Part shown: piece after piece, positions 35,460 through 47,187 of the stretch
How the letters are laid out: every line of letters starts with the position of its first letter
How positions within the stretch are numbered: position 1 is the first letter of the stretch
Origin: Blastomyces gilchristii SLH14081
Taxonomy: Eukaryota > Ascomycota > Eurotiomycetes > Onygenales > Ajellomycetaceae
Reading direction: 5' to 3'
Assembly (NCBI RefSeq): GCF_000003855.2
Contig: NW_003101657.1
Coordinates: 32,083 to 96,082 of the forward strand
Length of the DNA stretch: 64,000 nt
The notes under the pieces: model-generated
The model's input: only the letters and a program-made list of their open reading frames with translations
The model's database searches: none
Told to the model about the DNA's origin: nothing
Position numbers and translations under genes: made by a program

Positions 35460-38400
35460 GAAGACATCTCTGTGACTACTTGAGCTATTAAGAAGAGAGA
35501 GCTTGAGTATACTAATACTATCATAACTTGAGAAGAATTCAAAGACTTTCTACTGAATCAAATCAAAAATCACTGTAACTGTGACTTTACAGTGATACAG
35601 CAGTTCAACTCATTATATTAATAAGATAATGAGAATTCTTTCAATTTCAATACAAGATTTGAAGAATATTGAGAGAAATTGATCAATAATTTGAATTAAT
35701 TAAAGATATAACTTTATCTCATGAAGCTGACTTATAAGATACAGATAATAATATTACAGTATCAGAGTTTATTAATTAATCACACTGAGCTTATCAACTT
35801 AACTTCTTAAATCTATTTAAATAATCAATACTCTGAGAAAAGAGTTAATAAAATCTCTTTTAAGTAATTAATAACAGAATCTAAATAGCACTGTAACAGC
35901 TCTAGTATAGAGAAAGTAAAGAAGAATTTTAAGTATTCTAATTCTTCACTCACTGTAAAGAAATACTAAAAAAGATTTAATAAAGATCTCTATTTTAACT
36001 GTGAAGCTGATAATTACTATACTAGTAATTATAAGAAGCTGAAGAAGAGAAGAAACTGAGAAGATATCTTCTCAAAGTTCACTTCTCTTCTGATAAATGT
36101 ATTCATAGAAGATAAAGAAGAGAAAGAAATAAAGAATTAATAATTCTTACATCTCTGAGTTCATATTACAATTATAATATATATCTTAAATAAGAAAATA
36201 TTAGTAAGATGTCTACTTAACTTCAGAATGAATATTAACTTCATATTCTATTTCTTTTCTTTGATAAAGAGTTGAAAGAAGATAGATCTATCAGATTATA
36301 TGAAATTTACTGATGAAATAAAGTATCACTGTTTTAACATAATTTAAGCAAAGTATATAATTACAGACTTAGAAAAAATCTTCAAGAAGAGCAGTCTGCT
36401 TCTTTATACTATTAATATTATAGATAAGAACATTATTCTAGATCTTCTATAATTGAGAGAAAATAATTCTCTTCTTGACTGAGTTACTCAGATGTGACAG
36501 TACTGTCTTACTAATAAAGAGACAGTAATAAAGAAATCTGAAGAGTTTTATTAGAAGAATGTTAAGAAAAAGATAAAGTCAATATACTGTATAGTAGATG
36601 ACTGAGACTTAAAGATAGATAAAAAAGTCATCACTCTCACTGCAAGATTAGCAGCAGTATCTGTCATTGAAGATGAATATACATGATATCTCTTTATAGA
36701 TTATAAGAATGTCTTTTTAGAAAGAAAAGCAGCAAAGTTTTCTGATATCAAGATATAATATAAAATTTATCTTGAAAACAGTGTAACAACATTGTACAGA
36801 TCTCTTTATAACTTATTTATAAAGAAATTAAATATTCTGTGCAAATATCTTGAAGAAGTGTAATCAAAGAACTGAATATACTCATCAAAGAGTCTGACAG
36901 AGATATCTATACTCTTTATATCTAAGAAAGATGATAGACTATGTCTATGTATAGACTACAGAGATCTCAATAAGATGATAATTAAGAATTACTATTCATT
37001 ATTATTAATTAATGAGATGATTGATCAATTATCTGAAGTAAAAATATTCTCAAAGATTGATATACAGAATATCTATCATAGAATCAGAGTTAATGAAGAT
37101 AATATTTGAAAAACAGCTTTTTATATTAAGTATAACAATTTTAAATATCTTGTTTTATCTTTTAATCTTTATAATGCTTCAGTCATCTTTCAGATCTATA
37201 TAAATAAGACACTGTGAGGCCTTGTCAATATCTTCTGTATAGTATACTTGAATAACATTCTAATCTTCTTAAAAATGAAGAAAGAATATAATACTCATAT
37301 TTAAGAAGTATTAAGTCACTTGAGACAGTATTAACTCTATATAAATACTGAAAAATGCTCATTCTACATGCAGAAGATTGATTTCTTAGATTATATTATT
37401 GAGATGAATAGTATTTCAATGAATAGAAGCTGAGTCTTTATTATCAAGAACTAATCAGTGCTGTAGATATACTGTGAGATGTAGATATTTCTAGAATTTG
37501 TGAATTTCTACAGATAATTCATCTATATATATTCATGAATTACTGTCTCTCTTACAGATATATTAAAGAGAAGTGTGAAAGATAGAAAGATGAGACTGTT
37601 TATTCTTACTCAAGATACTGCACAGGCATTTGCAGAATTGAAACAAGCTTTTATAGATACTATAATACTGAATTACCTTAATTCTGATTTACTCAGTCAG
37701 TGTGAGACTGATATATTCAGAAATGAGATCTGTGAAATCTTTTCACAGTTGATATCAGAGATCTTTCAATGTTAAAAGAATTAGAGAATAATAATCTCTG
37801 AGAATACAGATAATAAAATGTCTGTAAGAGAAGACTTTTTTACAGAGTCTATAAGATACTATGAATAAAGATCAGTGATCTTCTTCTTCAAGAAGTTATT
37901 ACTTATGCAGAGAAGATATGATATTTATAATCAAGAGATATTAGTAATTATTGAATTTTTTAAGATCTAGTAATATTATCTTCAGAGTAGTAAATACTCA
38001 GTGTAAGTTCTCACTGATTATGCAAATCTGCATTACTTCTTGATAATAAAGAGCTTGACAGAATGTTAAGCCAGATGAGCAGAGCTGCTTTCAGAGTATA
38101 ATTTCTATATCTGATACTGTTCAGATCAGCTTAACTCTGCTGATATACTGTTTAAATAATCTGATTATAATATTATTGATACAGAGAAGAATTCTACAAA
38201 AGAATCTCTATCATCACTGTAGAAGAAGCTGACTGTAGAGAGTTAAGATTCTCTGAAGCTTGAGAACAGTGCTGATAAGACAGCTACATAACTCAGTATA
38301 GAAGATGAAAGAAAACTCAGATCTCTGCAGAGAACTGATACTGAAGATTATAAGCTTCTTATATCATATCTTACTATCATTGAATTAATAAAGAATAAAA

Positions 38401-40010
38401 CAGTCTACAATCTTTTAATCTATCTACTTTTAAAATTTATTAATAAGTTATAAAAGAGAGATGTCTCTACTACAGCTTAAATTCAGAAATTGAAGAAGAA
38501 AGAATTCAGTTTGAACTTAAAAGAGACAGACTCTAAGTAGAACAGTGTCACTAAGAAATTAAGTTACTGATAACTAGAAGAATGTAAACTTTTACTGCTG
38601 AATAATTCAGTCTTCATTTCTCATAGCAGAGCAGTGTGTTAGAAGTTATTGAGAATTTATTATAATAATTCTCATGCAGAGTACTTTGAGTTAGAGAAGA
38701 CTGAAAAGTTTCTAAAATATAAATATATTTAAGACAAGCTCTAAACAGATGTTAAAGAGTATATTAAGACTTATAATATTTATTAAAGAATAAAGATTTC
38801 ACAGTATAAGTAATATAGTGAGTTGATATCACTGTCTGTTTCAAAGAGCTTATAACAGAATCTATTAATGAATTTCATAGTTGATCTGCTGAAGTTGATA
38901 AGAGTTAAAGAATATGACTCAATTCTGATCATTATTAACTACTTTATAAAGATAGCTAAATATATTTCTATTTATAAAAAGATTAAAGCCTCTGAATTGA
39001 CTGATCTATTTTTAGATATCATTATTTATAATCACAGTGCTCTGAGATTATTAATAACAGATTAAGAATCTCTCTTTATCAGTAAATACTGATTAGCTTT
39101 TTACTATTATCTTATAATAAAATATCTTCTCAGCACTGCATTTCATCTACAGACAGATAATCAGACTGAATATTAGAATCAGATATTAGAACAGTATCTT
39201 TGAGTATTCTATTTATATTATCAGAATAATTAACTCAAACATCTTCTAATCACTGAATTTATATATAATAATATAAAGAATGTAATTTTAAAAGTATCTT
39301 CTTTCTATACTTATTATAAATATAATTCTTTATTACTCAGTGATATTATGAATAACATTTTAAAGAAAGATATAGACAGTCAGAATATTAAACAGATATA
39401 GAGAACAGAGTATCTCTCAGTACTAGAAGTAAAAGTGAGATTGAAACTTTTGAATAAAATTCATAAAAAGACAGTGAAAAGCATTCATCATACTTAGAAG
39501 TAATAGATAAAATACTATAATTGAAAACATCTTTTAATAAAGTTCTTGATAGAGAATCAAGTGCTATTTTCAGTAAAGAATATCAAGATAATAAGACTGT
39601 GTAAGAAGCTCAGTGAGTAATGACTAGAATCTTTCTCAGTAATAAGAGTGATAAGTAAGCAGATATATGAGTTAAAATTATTCTCAGAATTGAAATTAAT
39701 TCATTCTGTTTTTTATATTTTCTATTTAAAGCTCTATAAGTAATACTCTGAGACAGAGCTATCTTAACTGAATAATATCAAGATTGAGAGTGATACTAAA
39801 TATCTTATAAAGAAAATATTAAATAAGTGAATACATTATAGTAAGCTTCAATATCTTATTAAATAAAAAAATTATTTATTATCAGAGAATTTATAAGAAC
39901 TGCTTAAGCATTTAAAAAATACTGAGAAAGAGATTATAAGTTATAAGATAGCTAGTAGAGATTACTCTGTTATATATCAGAGATATTGAGTAAGAAATAC
40001 TGCTTAAGAC
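35460..40010 (+). pseudogene. G3 gag-pol remnant with chromodomain
   Basis: A gag zinc knuckle is seen only as FNCEADNYYTSNY (about 35,990-36,035, His and Cys lost). Protease reads CLLNFRMNINFI (36,210-36,245), where relatives have CLLDSGA, so the catalytic Asp is Asn. The RT box is VYLNNILIF (YLNN codons 37,245-37,256), again with both aspartates lost. RNase H: FAELKQAFIDTIILNYLNSDLL (about 37,625-37,700). Integrase core: MNFIVDLLK (38,868) and ILIIINYFIKIAKYI (38,920-38,965; the second Asp is changed). Chromodomain: YLIKKILNK-IHYSKLQYLIK-KNYLLSENL (about 39,800-39,900). Inactive. Confidence 0.85.
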
Positions 40011-41780
40011 TTCTCATTTTTCTCAAAGAGTTTTTAAAGATAATCTTACAGTGATAAGTCAGTGTCTTATGAACTTTATAACACTCTTCTTCTATTTTCT
40101 CTCAAAGAGTTTTTAGAAGTTTAATGAGACTACACAAGTATAAAATTCCTGAAGCAGTTAATAAGAAAAGAAAGAAATATTTAAAATTAATAAAGATTAA
40201 TATTATTAATCTGTGAACTGCTGCTATTCTAATAGAGCTGCAGTCTGCTGAAAAAGTAAAAAGAGAAATCAGAGTCTACTTATTAATAATCATATCTTTA
40301 TTAAACTTATTCTTCACTGTTAAAGTCTTCAGCACTGATATCTTTATCTGCTGAGAAGTTAGTACTGTGATATTACAGAGAAGCATGCTGCAGAAGAGTA
40401 TAAAAGACACTTAAAGTATTAATTTATTAATTTATAAAGCATCTCAGTTATCTGTTTTAATTAAAGCAAGATTCTCTTTAATCAGTAATTAATCTCTATA
40501 ATACTTTCAATGATGATACTGACTGACTTCTTCTTAAAGTCAGTTATTCTGAGATGTTTTTTCATCTTAAAGACTTATATCTTCATTTTCTTTTATAGAT
40601 GAGTAAGAAGAATCTTCTTAGTTCTGATAAAATTTATCAACACTTGAAGCTCTGAAACTCTTACTCTGTATTACTTAAGCATCTAAGCTTCTTGTCAGAA
40701 CTGATATAATATCTTTTTATAAAGTAGATAATACTTACAGAGAGATAGAAGTTATTGTTACAGATATAACAGAAACAATAAGAGTGAGAGAAGAGATAAG
40801 TATATAAAATTCTCTCTTTCTTCAACTGCTTAATGCAGTGTAGATAAATAATAATACTGATCAGAGATCACACTGAAGTCTTCTTACAGAGAGAAGATAA
40901 AGAAACTGCAGAACTCTGCAGACTTAACTCAGTAGTATTCTGAGTAGAACTCAGATATATTATGAAAGAGAAACTACAGATTGAGCTTCTCAGAGCTACT
41001 ATTCTCAGAATCAAGCTCTTCTCAGAGTTCTCTCTGAATAATCACACAGAGTTATACATCACTGTGTTGATTAAGAGAGAGAGTAGTATCACAACAGTAA
41101 TGAAAAGAGCAGAGAACAGACTGAACATAGATAAACTGACTGATAGAAGAAATAACATCTCACTGCAAGACACAGCTACTATCACTGCAGCTGTAAGAGA
41201 TGCAGAAGAAGAAGAAAATATGATAATAAGAGCAGTACTTCTGCAGCTCATTAATATCACTGTCTTCATCTTCAATCTGACTTTCTTAACAGTTATAAAG
41301 ACTGCAGCTGCATCACAAAGATATTTATTATTTACTAGAAAATGTCAGAATAAGTCTCTTATTATCTCTTAAGAATAATACTCTCATACACTCACTATTG
41401 CAGATGAGAAGAGAAAGAGAAAAATATTTCATAGAGAGAGAGAGATATTTTTAAAAAATTCTATCACTACTGTTAGCTTTATCTTTAAAATACATCACTT
41501 TTATAGAGAATTTTATATATAGAACAGAATATAATAAGAGATCTGTAAGTCACTTATTAACTATATTTTTCACATTTCAAATTAATATATAAGAAACTTA
41601 CTTATTATATGTTTAATTTAAATAGAGATGAAAAAGAAAGATCTACACAGTCAGTAGAAAAACTCATTTATTTCTTTATATTATATACAGCACACACACT
41701 GTTAAATCAGTTGATAACTATTACTATATAATAAAGATAATTTCTAATTCAGTAATCTTGAGAGTATCAGAACTATATTC
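40010..41780 (+). other. G3 3' region beyond pol, unknown coding content
   Basis: As in G2a, about 1.77 kb lies between the chromodomain and the polypurine tract. It contains the longest clean frame of the AT-rich compartment, 136 codons at 40,962-41,372 (starts MKEKLQIELLRATIL). The protein is Leu/Ile/Arg-rich with a hydrophobic stretch near its C terminus (LLQLINITVFIFNLTFL). I recognise no family. The frame could be the surviving part of a third ORF. Confidence 0.4.
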
Positions 41781-41793
41781 TTAAAGAGAAGAG

Positions 41794-42340
41794 TATTATT
41801 ATATCTCTAACTATGTTAAGACTCTGCTGTGATTCTACACAGCTTATTACTTTTATATAGATAATTTTATTTATTCTGTAAACTATTTAAACTGATTTTC
41901 AATCACTCTATAATATTATTTAAATATATTATAGAAAGATCTGATTAATGAATATAAGAACTCTACTTCTATATAAGATTAGTAGATTACTCTTTCATAG
42001 CAGTAAGATATTACTGAGATATTACTTCAGCTATTCTTACTCATGAAATGAGAGAAGAGTATCTGCTTATTATTTATATAGAATAGTTAGATGCTGGCTT
42101 CTTATTAAAGAAGTCAGTGATTTGTTTTTTCTCTGACTGAAATATATACAAGAGTTACTGCATTTCTCATATAATTTTCTTAGTATACTAAGTATCATAT
42201 CTGTGATATTCTTGCAATAACTCTGTAGCCTACAAGCTCACTATTCAAGCAAGATAGTCAAGCTCACTTATATAGCTTCTCAACAACTACCTCTATGTGA
42301 CGCCATTAACTAGCCACTGCTGCGGTTCCGCTACATTACA
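41794..42340 (+). repeat. G3 3' LTR
   Basis: 547 bp, aligned to the 5' LTR from TATTATTATATCTC to CTACATTACA. Most differences are transitions. The final ~60 bp keep CpG and GG/CC. Confidence 0.88.
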
Positions 42341-42612
42341 GGTATTGAGATTATGTCAAGATAATAAGAATATAGAAAATACAAAGAAGTGATAATTAAA
42401 TACATACAATAATAACTTCTCATCTCAGAAACATAGAGCAATTTATTGAAGTGATTTATACACCTCTGTATTTATTAGAAATCTAAGATACTTAAGTTCT
42501 GAATTTAATATATCTTCTGCAGGTTTCAAACTCACATGTCTTGATTTCCCATGCTAAGATGCTACTAGATAACTGTATTAATCATTCAGTCACTGAGACA
42601 GAGTATTATAGA

Positions 42613-43790
42613 AGTAGAGTATGTATCTATCTCTAAGAGTTTTAAAACTGTGATCTAACTGTATAAACTACTTATAAAGCTTGAATTTCTATTCTCTAAT
42701 TTCACAGTTTCTCTATATATTAATAATAACAGAGTAATTACTGTGATAAATAATGAAAAAATCATCTATAATATATACTATATTAATATTAAATATTACT
42801 ACATCTGTGATACTATAACTATAAATATTATTAAAATTATATAAATAAATATTATTAGTATAACTGCAGACACTCTAATAAAAGCTCTAATAGTTAAAGT
42901 TTATAAAGATACTCTGATTAATATAGAGATTTAAATATTTACAGTTAGAAAAGCTCTGAAGATATTTTAATAAATATAGAGTCTTATCAGTCTGCTATCT
43001 TTATAGTAGTTTATTCATTTATTTTACTATTTCTTTATTTTCTTATTCTTTAAAATTCTTGTTAGTTCTTCATGAAATCTTTGATAAAAGACACTACTAT
43101 TTTTATATGTAATATTTCTTCTCTAGTTACAGAACTACTCTGCTGAGTTGCAAATATCTACTTAGTGAAGCAGCAGCTAAGAAAGATGTTAGATTTCCTC
43201 TGCAGATTAATCACTTCTGCCTAAGTAAGATATTCACTGATTGCTTAGCAAATGCCTATCACATATAAAAAGCCGCATAATAGATAGATCTCAATAATAC
43301 AATTAACTACTATATTATATTATCTTCATTATAAGATTAGATTAAATAAAATTAAATGAGAAATTTATAGTCTTATTAATCAGTTTAGTAATTATAAACT
43401 CTTATAAAAGATTACATAGTAGTTAACTTTTCATAATAAAATTAACTATTTCAAGAACTTCTTTATTAAAAAATTAAAAATAAATATTAATACTGATATA
43501 AATATAACAGAAAATAATAATAAAAAAAATTTAAAGAATTTGAAAAAAATTAAATAAAAATATAATAAATTTTCAATAGAGAATAATTTTTAATAAATAA
43601 GATATTTTTTAAAAATTAATAATTATATAAATAAAAATCAGTGATATTATTAATATAATTCTGTTTATAACTTGTTTACAATGATTTCACAGCTTATTCA
43701 CTATTATATTAAGATTTATAATTCAGTGACAGTGTCACTAACTAGTACAGTGAAACAATCATAACTCAGTCATATAATAAGCCTACTTTT
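42613..43790. other. AT-rich tract, no gene seen
   Basis: Mostly A+T with scattered stops in all frames. The inverse hAT-like end at 43,333-43,387 is the only recognised signal. A small GC patch, AAAAGCCGCATAATAG, lies near 43,268. The AT-rich compartment ends here. Confidence 0.5.
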
Positions 43791-44423
43791 TTCCAGTATG
43801 GTAACACTACAGGCGGTCACGTGAGGGTGTGCATTTTTTCAACCAATCATATCACAGAATGAGGCCTACAAGATCGCACCTTCTATTATAATCAGGTTTT
43901 GAAAGCAGCACCTAACATATTGTTTCGCTTCGCTCCGCAAATGATTGATGACATGTGACACACATGGAATGATGGATTCAAAGTGGAATCACTGAGAAAT
44001 GAGCCCTACGAGAAGTCAACCTCGACAAATCGAAGAAAAACAACAAAAATAAAGAAGAAGAAAAAAGTACCCATCAATCAACCCGAGGCGGCGTCAAGTT
44101 CGCATGGCATTTCCACCACGCCTTCATCCGTGATGTGATGCAGACAAAGGCAGGTTGAAAATGGTTCACCACTTGCTCTTGTCTGCACTCTGGTTTAAAT
44201 TAAATACCTTGCGACCATCCCCCTCTCACACGGGTCTTTTTAGGAGTTTCGGTGCTGATTATTATATATATTATTGTTATTCCTATCTGTGATAGTATTT
44301 CCGAGGGAGAATCATCCAATTTCACCCCTACCCTACCAATGATTTAAGTTGCCTTTCCCTCCCTCCTTTGAGGCAGATAACTACGTCAACAGAGGTAGAT
44401 TATCTTGTGCTTTTTGTCAAAAA
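43791..44423. other. Boundary and upstream region of the methyltransferase pseudogene
   Basis: Base composition changes to normal within about 100 bp of 43,790 (GGCGGTCACGTGAGGG, TTCGCTTCGCTCCGC). No reading frame with family features is seen. Pyrimidine-rich stretches near 44,220-44,370 could be the old promoter of the gene that starts at 44,424. Confidence 0.45.
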
Positions 44424-45465
44424 ATGGCCACCGACTCCCAGAACACTACCCTAGACATTGATCATGGCGAAACTAATTCCAGCTTTGGAGGTGACCTATA
44501 ACTTTAAGATATATACCTTTTTTTTAGAATTCCTTTTTAGAATTCCTTTTTAATATTTTATATTTCAAAGAATTATGGCCGAAATCCATCTTCCATTACT
44601 TCCATCTCAAAATTGTCAACTTAAGAAGCGCACGAGTGCCCACCACCATCAATTATATACTTATCCCCACCTGTGCTTCAGATGGCGACATGAACACTAA
44701 CCAAAATCTCCCGCGGGAAAATACAAATTAATATAGAGAGAGCTAAACCACCTCAGTTACATCAAGCATATATAAATATCGCCTTGAGCAAGGGAGAAGA
44801 TACCATGGCTATAAAGACGGCGCCTACTATGCCCCTAATGACGAGAAGGCGAACGAGGTCTTAGACATGGCCCATCATTCGTATCTCCTCATGCTGAATA
44901 AGAAGTTATTTCTGGCGCCCGTTGAGAAACCTCAGGTATATTTGCAGTTCTCCAGTCTTTGGTTCTTCCCGTACATTTTGTACAGTTCACCGATGTCATC
45001 GAGGTCGATTTTGCTGTTCGTTTGGTTTTGGGGGTCGCCTGTGACTGGGACCGAGAATTGGGCGATGTTGGAACCATATAAAAGCGCCATTGAGGGTTAT
45101 GTAGTAAGGAGATATGCTAACTATGTTATGCTACGGATAGACAGTCCTCGATCTCGGAACTGGAACGGGTATGTTGAGACGATATGTTTCCTATGTTCCC
45201 CCTTCCCATAAGTGTTTTGTAACTAACTGCAAACCCCCCCCCCTCCATGGACGGGGATACTGCGCTGAGTCTTGGCTAGGTCGACGCGGAACATGGGGAT
45301 AACCAGGATGAAGGAGAAGAAAAGCAAGCAAAAAAGGTGAAAAGAGGAGGTGACGATGCAATGCGGAGCCGAGTGCATAGCGTATATCACTCGTGCTGTA
45401 GCAGTGATCGTAGTAAGCGGGCTCAAGCGGCGGGAGTGTGATATGTGCGGAAGGAGGATAGCGCG

Positions 45466-45565
45466 NNNNNNNNNNNNNNNNNNNNNNNNNNNNNNNNNNN
45501 NNNNNNNNNNNNNNNNNNNNNNNNNNNNNNNNNNNNNNNNNNNNNNNNNNNNNNNNNNNNNNNNN
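45466..45565. other. Assembly gap (100 N) with homopolymer edges
   Basis: Exactly 100 N, the usual placeholder for a gap of unknown size. It is followed by a run of about 18 C (45,587-45,608, with nearby A and T runs) and about 45 A (45,658-45,703). The sequence here is unreliable. Confidence 0.9.
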
Positions 45566-45651
45566 TTTTTTTAAAAAAACGGAAAACCCCCCCCCCCCCC
45601 CCCCCCCCAAATAATGTCCCACCAAGTAATAGCGAGCCCAATGGACTGACG

Positions 45652-45705
<54 letters not shown>

Positions 45706-45714
45706 AGGCATCTA

Positions 45715-47187
45715 CGCAGGTATGCCCCGGTGTTTTCATTAGTGCCGCCCTAATATTTTAGTGGCATTCTAACATTCATTCTCGGGGGATCCGTGGCATT
45801 CTCGCGTTTGAGCGCGTTTTTCATTATGAAGCAGAATACATAGAATCAATGTAGAATCATATTGATATCTAGTATAGCCACCACCTGCCTGTATAACAGC
45901 CTGACAGCGAGCTGGCATCTCTGCTATAAGTTCTTGTAATTGCTCCTCTGTTATAGCATCCCAGACAGCTCTAATCACTTGTTAAAGTGTATCAGAAGAA
46001 AGATTCTTCTCATCTCTATGATTCTCTTGTATTCACTGCTTCATAAGATTCCATACAGATTCAATTGGGTTCAAATCTGGTGAATATGGCGGCCAATCTA
46101 TAGAGGTGATTCCATGTTCTTGAAGATCTTGAGAAGTCTCTGCTGCAGCATGCCCTGGAGCTCCATCTTGTATTAATTTCAATCCAGGATTCATTTGTAT
46201 CCAACCATGGATAAGAGGGACTATACATTCGTGATAGGAGGTCTAGAAGGAGAATAGATTAGCACTATTTCTAGAATATTGTTAATCAATCATATTATCT
46301 TGTTGATGAATCTTACCTTGTTAATGATTCCTCAATCCTTTTCCCAGAATAAGCAGGGTCTCTTTGTAATTTCATTAAAAGCTCCCCAGAACATCCACCC
46401 CCGTTTTCTCTGAATCTTATCCATTATACAGGTAGGATCAAGTGCTTCTCCTGCTCTGTGAGTTACCCAGGTTCTTGTATAGTGGCCAGATTTAACTCAA
46501 GTCTCATCAGTTCAAAGAATGACAGATCACTGCTCAAATATTCAATTCTGATGCTTCAATACTCACTGAAGTGTAATACTCTGAACATGTATGAATAGGG
46601 GTGACTTTTGTAGAGCTATTCTGTGAGAATAACCTCTTCTCTTTAGTGCTCTTCTCAGACACTTCTCATTGACCTCAAGATGAAGAACAACAATGAGCTT
46701 TTTATATGACCTTTGACAGTTGATTTTGAAGACAGAGATGAATTCTATAATCTTATTCATCTGCTCCTCAGAAAGTTGACTAGGACAGCCAGTATGCTTC
46801 TTAGAAGTAGCTATTTCATTTTCACAGGTGTATTGAACTCCATGATAAGTAATCTCAAGATGATCAGAGATCTTTTGATAGGTCCAATTCAGTCTGTGAA
46901 GAAGAAGGATATCTTGATGTTGATCGCGGGTCAATCATTTTGGAGGAGTAGCAGGAGGTTCAGGAGGTTCTGATGGTGGAGGTGCAATAGCAAATAAGTC
47001 CATATTGAATCAGAGAATGATAATAATGAGTATAGGAATCGCGTACGTATGGAATAAGAATAATGAATGAGAAGCTTGCTTCTTATATTATATGAGGATA
47101 TTTAGAGACGCGGCACCCCAGAATGAACATTAGAATGCCACTAAAATATTAGGGCGGCACTAACGAAAACACCGGGGCATACCTGCG
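45715..47187 (-). mobile_element. Tc1/mariner element, 1,473 bp
   Basis: Inverted repeats of about 68 bp (45,715-45,782 and 47,120-47,187), starting CGCAGGTATGCCCCGGTG, differ at only a few bases. The target TA is duplicated at 45,713-45,714 and 47,188-47,189. The transposase reads on the minus strand. The element lies inside the methyltransferase gene: joining the flanks gives GGC ATC TAG GCC ATC GAT, that is G-I-W(stop)-A-I-D. Confidence 0.92.
45769..47003 (-). pseudogene. Tc1/mariner transposase, one intron, several stops
   Basis: The start codon is at 47,003 (MDLFAIAPPPSEPPEPPATP), followed by a helix-turn-helix region (RDQHQDILLLHRLNWTYQ, then CPSQLSEEQMNKI). The DDE domain has TDETxVKSGHYTR (first Asp, about 46,500), WMFWGAFN, QDGAPGHAA (second Asp, about 46,170) and DWPPYSPDLNPIESVWN (about 46,060-46,110). 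An intron (46,243-46,316, GTAAGA...TTCTAG) separates the second and third blocks. The end is near the TIR after GGGYTRY. Stops include TGA at about 46,938 (CGA to TGA, Arg) and several around 46,490-46,560. It would have excised and inserted the element at TA. Confidence 0.85.

Larger units (their letters stand above)
34505..42340 (+). mobile_element. G3: Ty3/gypsy chromovirus, plus orientation
   Basis: The two 547-bp LTRs (34,505-35,051 and 41,794-42,340) align end to end and start TGTTATCACG (TATTATTATA in the decayed 3' copy). The last bases ACA can be read either as LTR end or as part of a 5-bp TSD ACAGG (left copy 34,500-34,504). A polypurine tract TTAAAGAGAAGAG (41,781-41,793) abuts the 3' LTR. 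gag, protease, RT, RNase H, integrase and chromodomain read in order on the plus strand. The host site is SINE-B copy 2; the uninterrupted version is at 23,915-23,930. Total 7.8 kb, all frames broken. Confidence 0.88.
34390..42600 (-). mobile_element. SINE-B copy 2 (tRNA-derived), split by gypsy G3
   Basis: TSD GAGTATTATAGA at 34,378-34,389 and 42,601-42,612. The pieces 34,390-34,504 and 42,341-42,600 together make about 375 bp, colinear with copy 1 at 23,812-24,181. On the minus strand the head has box A GTGACTGAATGATTAATAC (about 42,575-42,593) and box B GAGTTTGAAACC (42,522-42,533), followed by the body and an (AAT)n tail at 34,390-34,410. Confidence 0.78.
33820..43387. mobile_element. Possible non-autonomous hAT element split by SINE-B copy 2
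   Basis: The left end at 33,820 (TAGACTGACTGTCAGAACTATG) and the right end at 43,387 (inverse TAAACTGATTAATAAGACTATA) both line up base for base with the hAT terminal repeat at 22,731, and both are followed by AATTTC and TTTGATYTCATTTRATC-like subterminal repeats. Removing the SINE-B/G3 insertion leaves about 1.3 kb without coding signs. The flanking 8-mers (TTACTAAC and GTAATTAT) do not match as a TSD, so the two ends may belong to different copies. Confidence 0.45.

Noticed and set aside
41042..41275. Minus-strand frame with hydrophobic Leu/Ser/Val stretches
   Set aside because: Shadow of the plus-strand frame at 40,962-41,372 in the G3 3' region; no motif.
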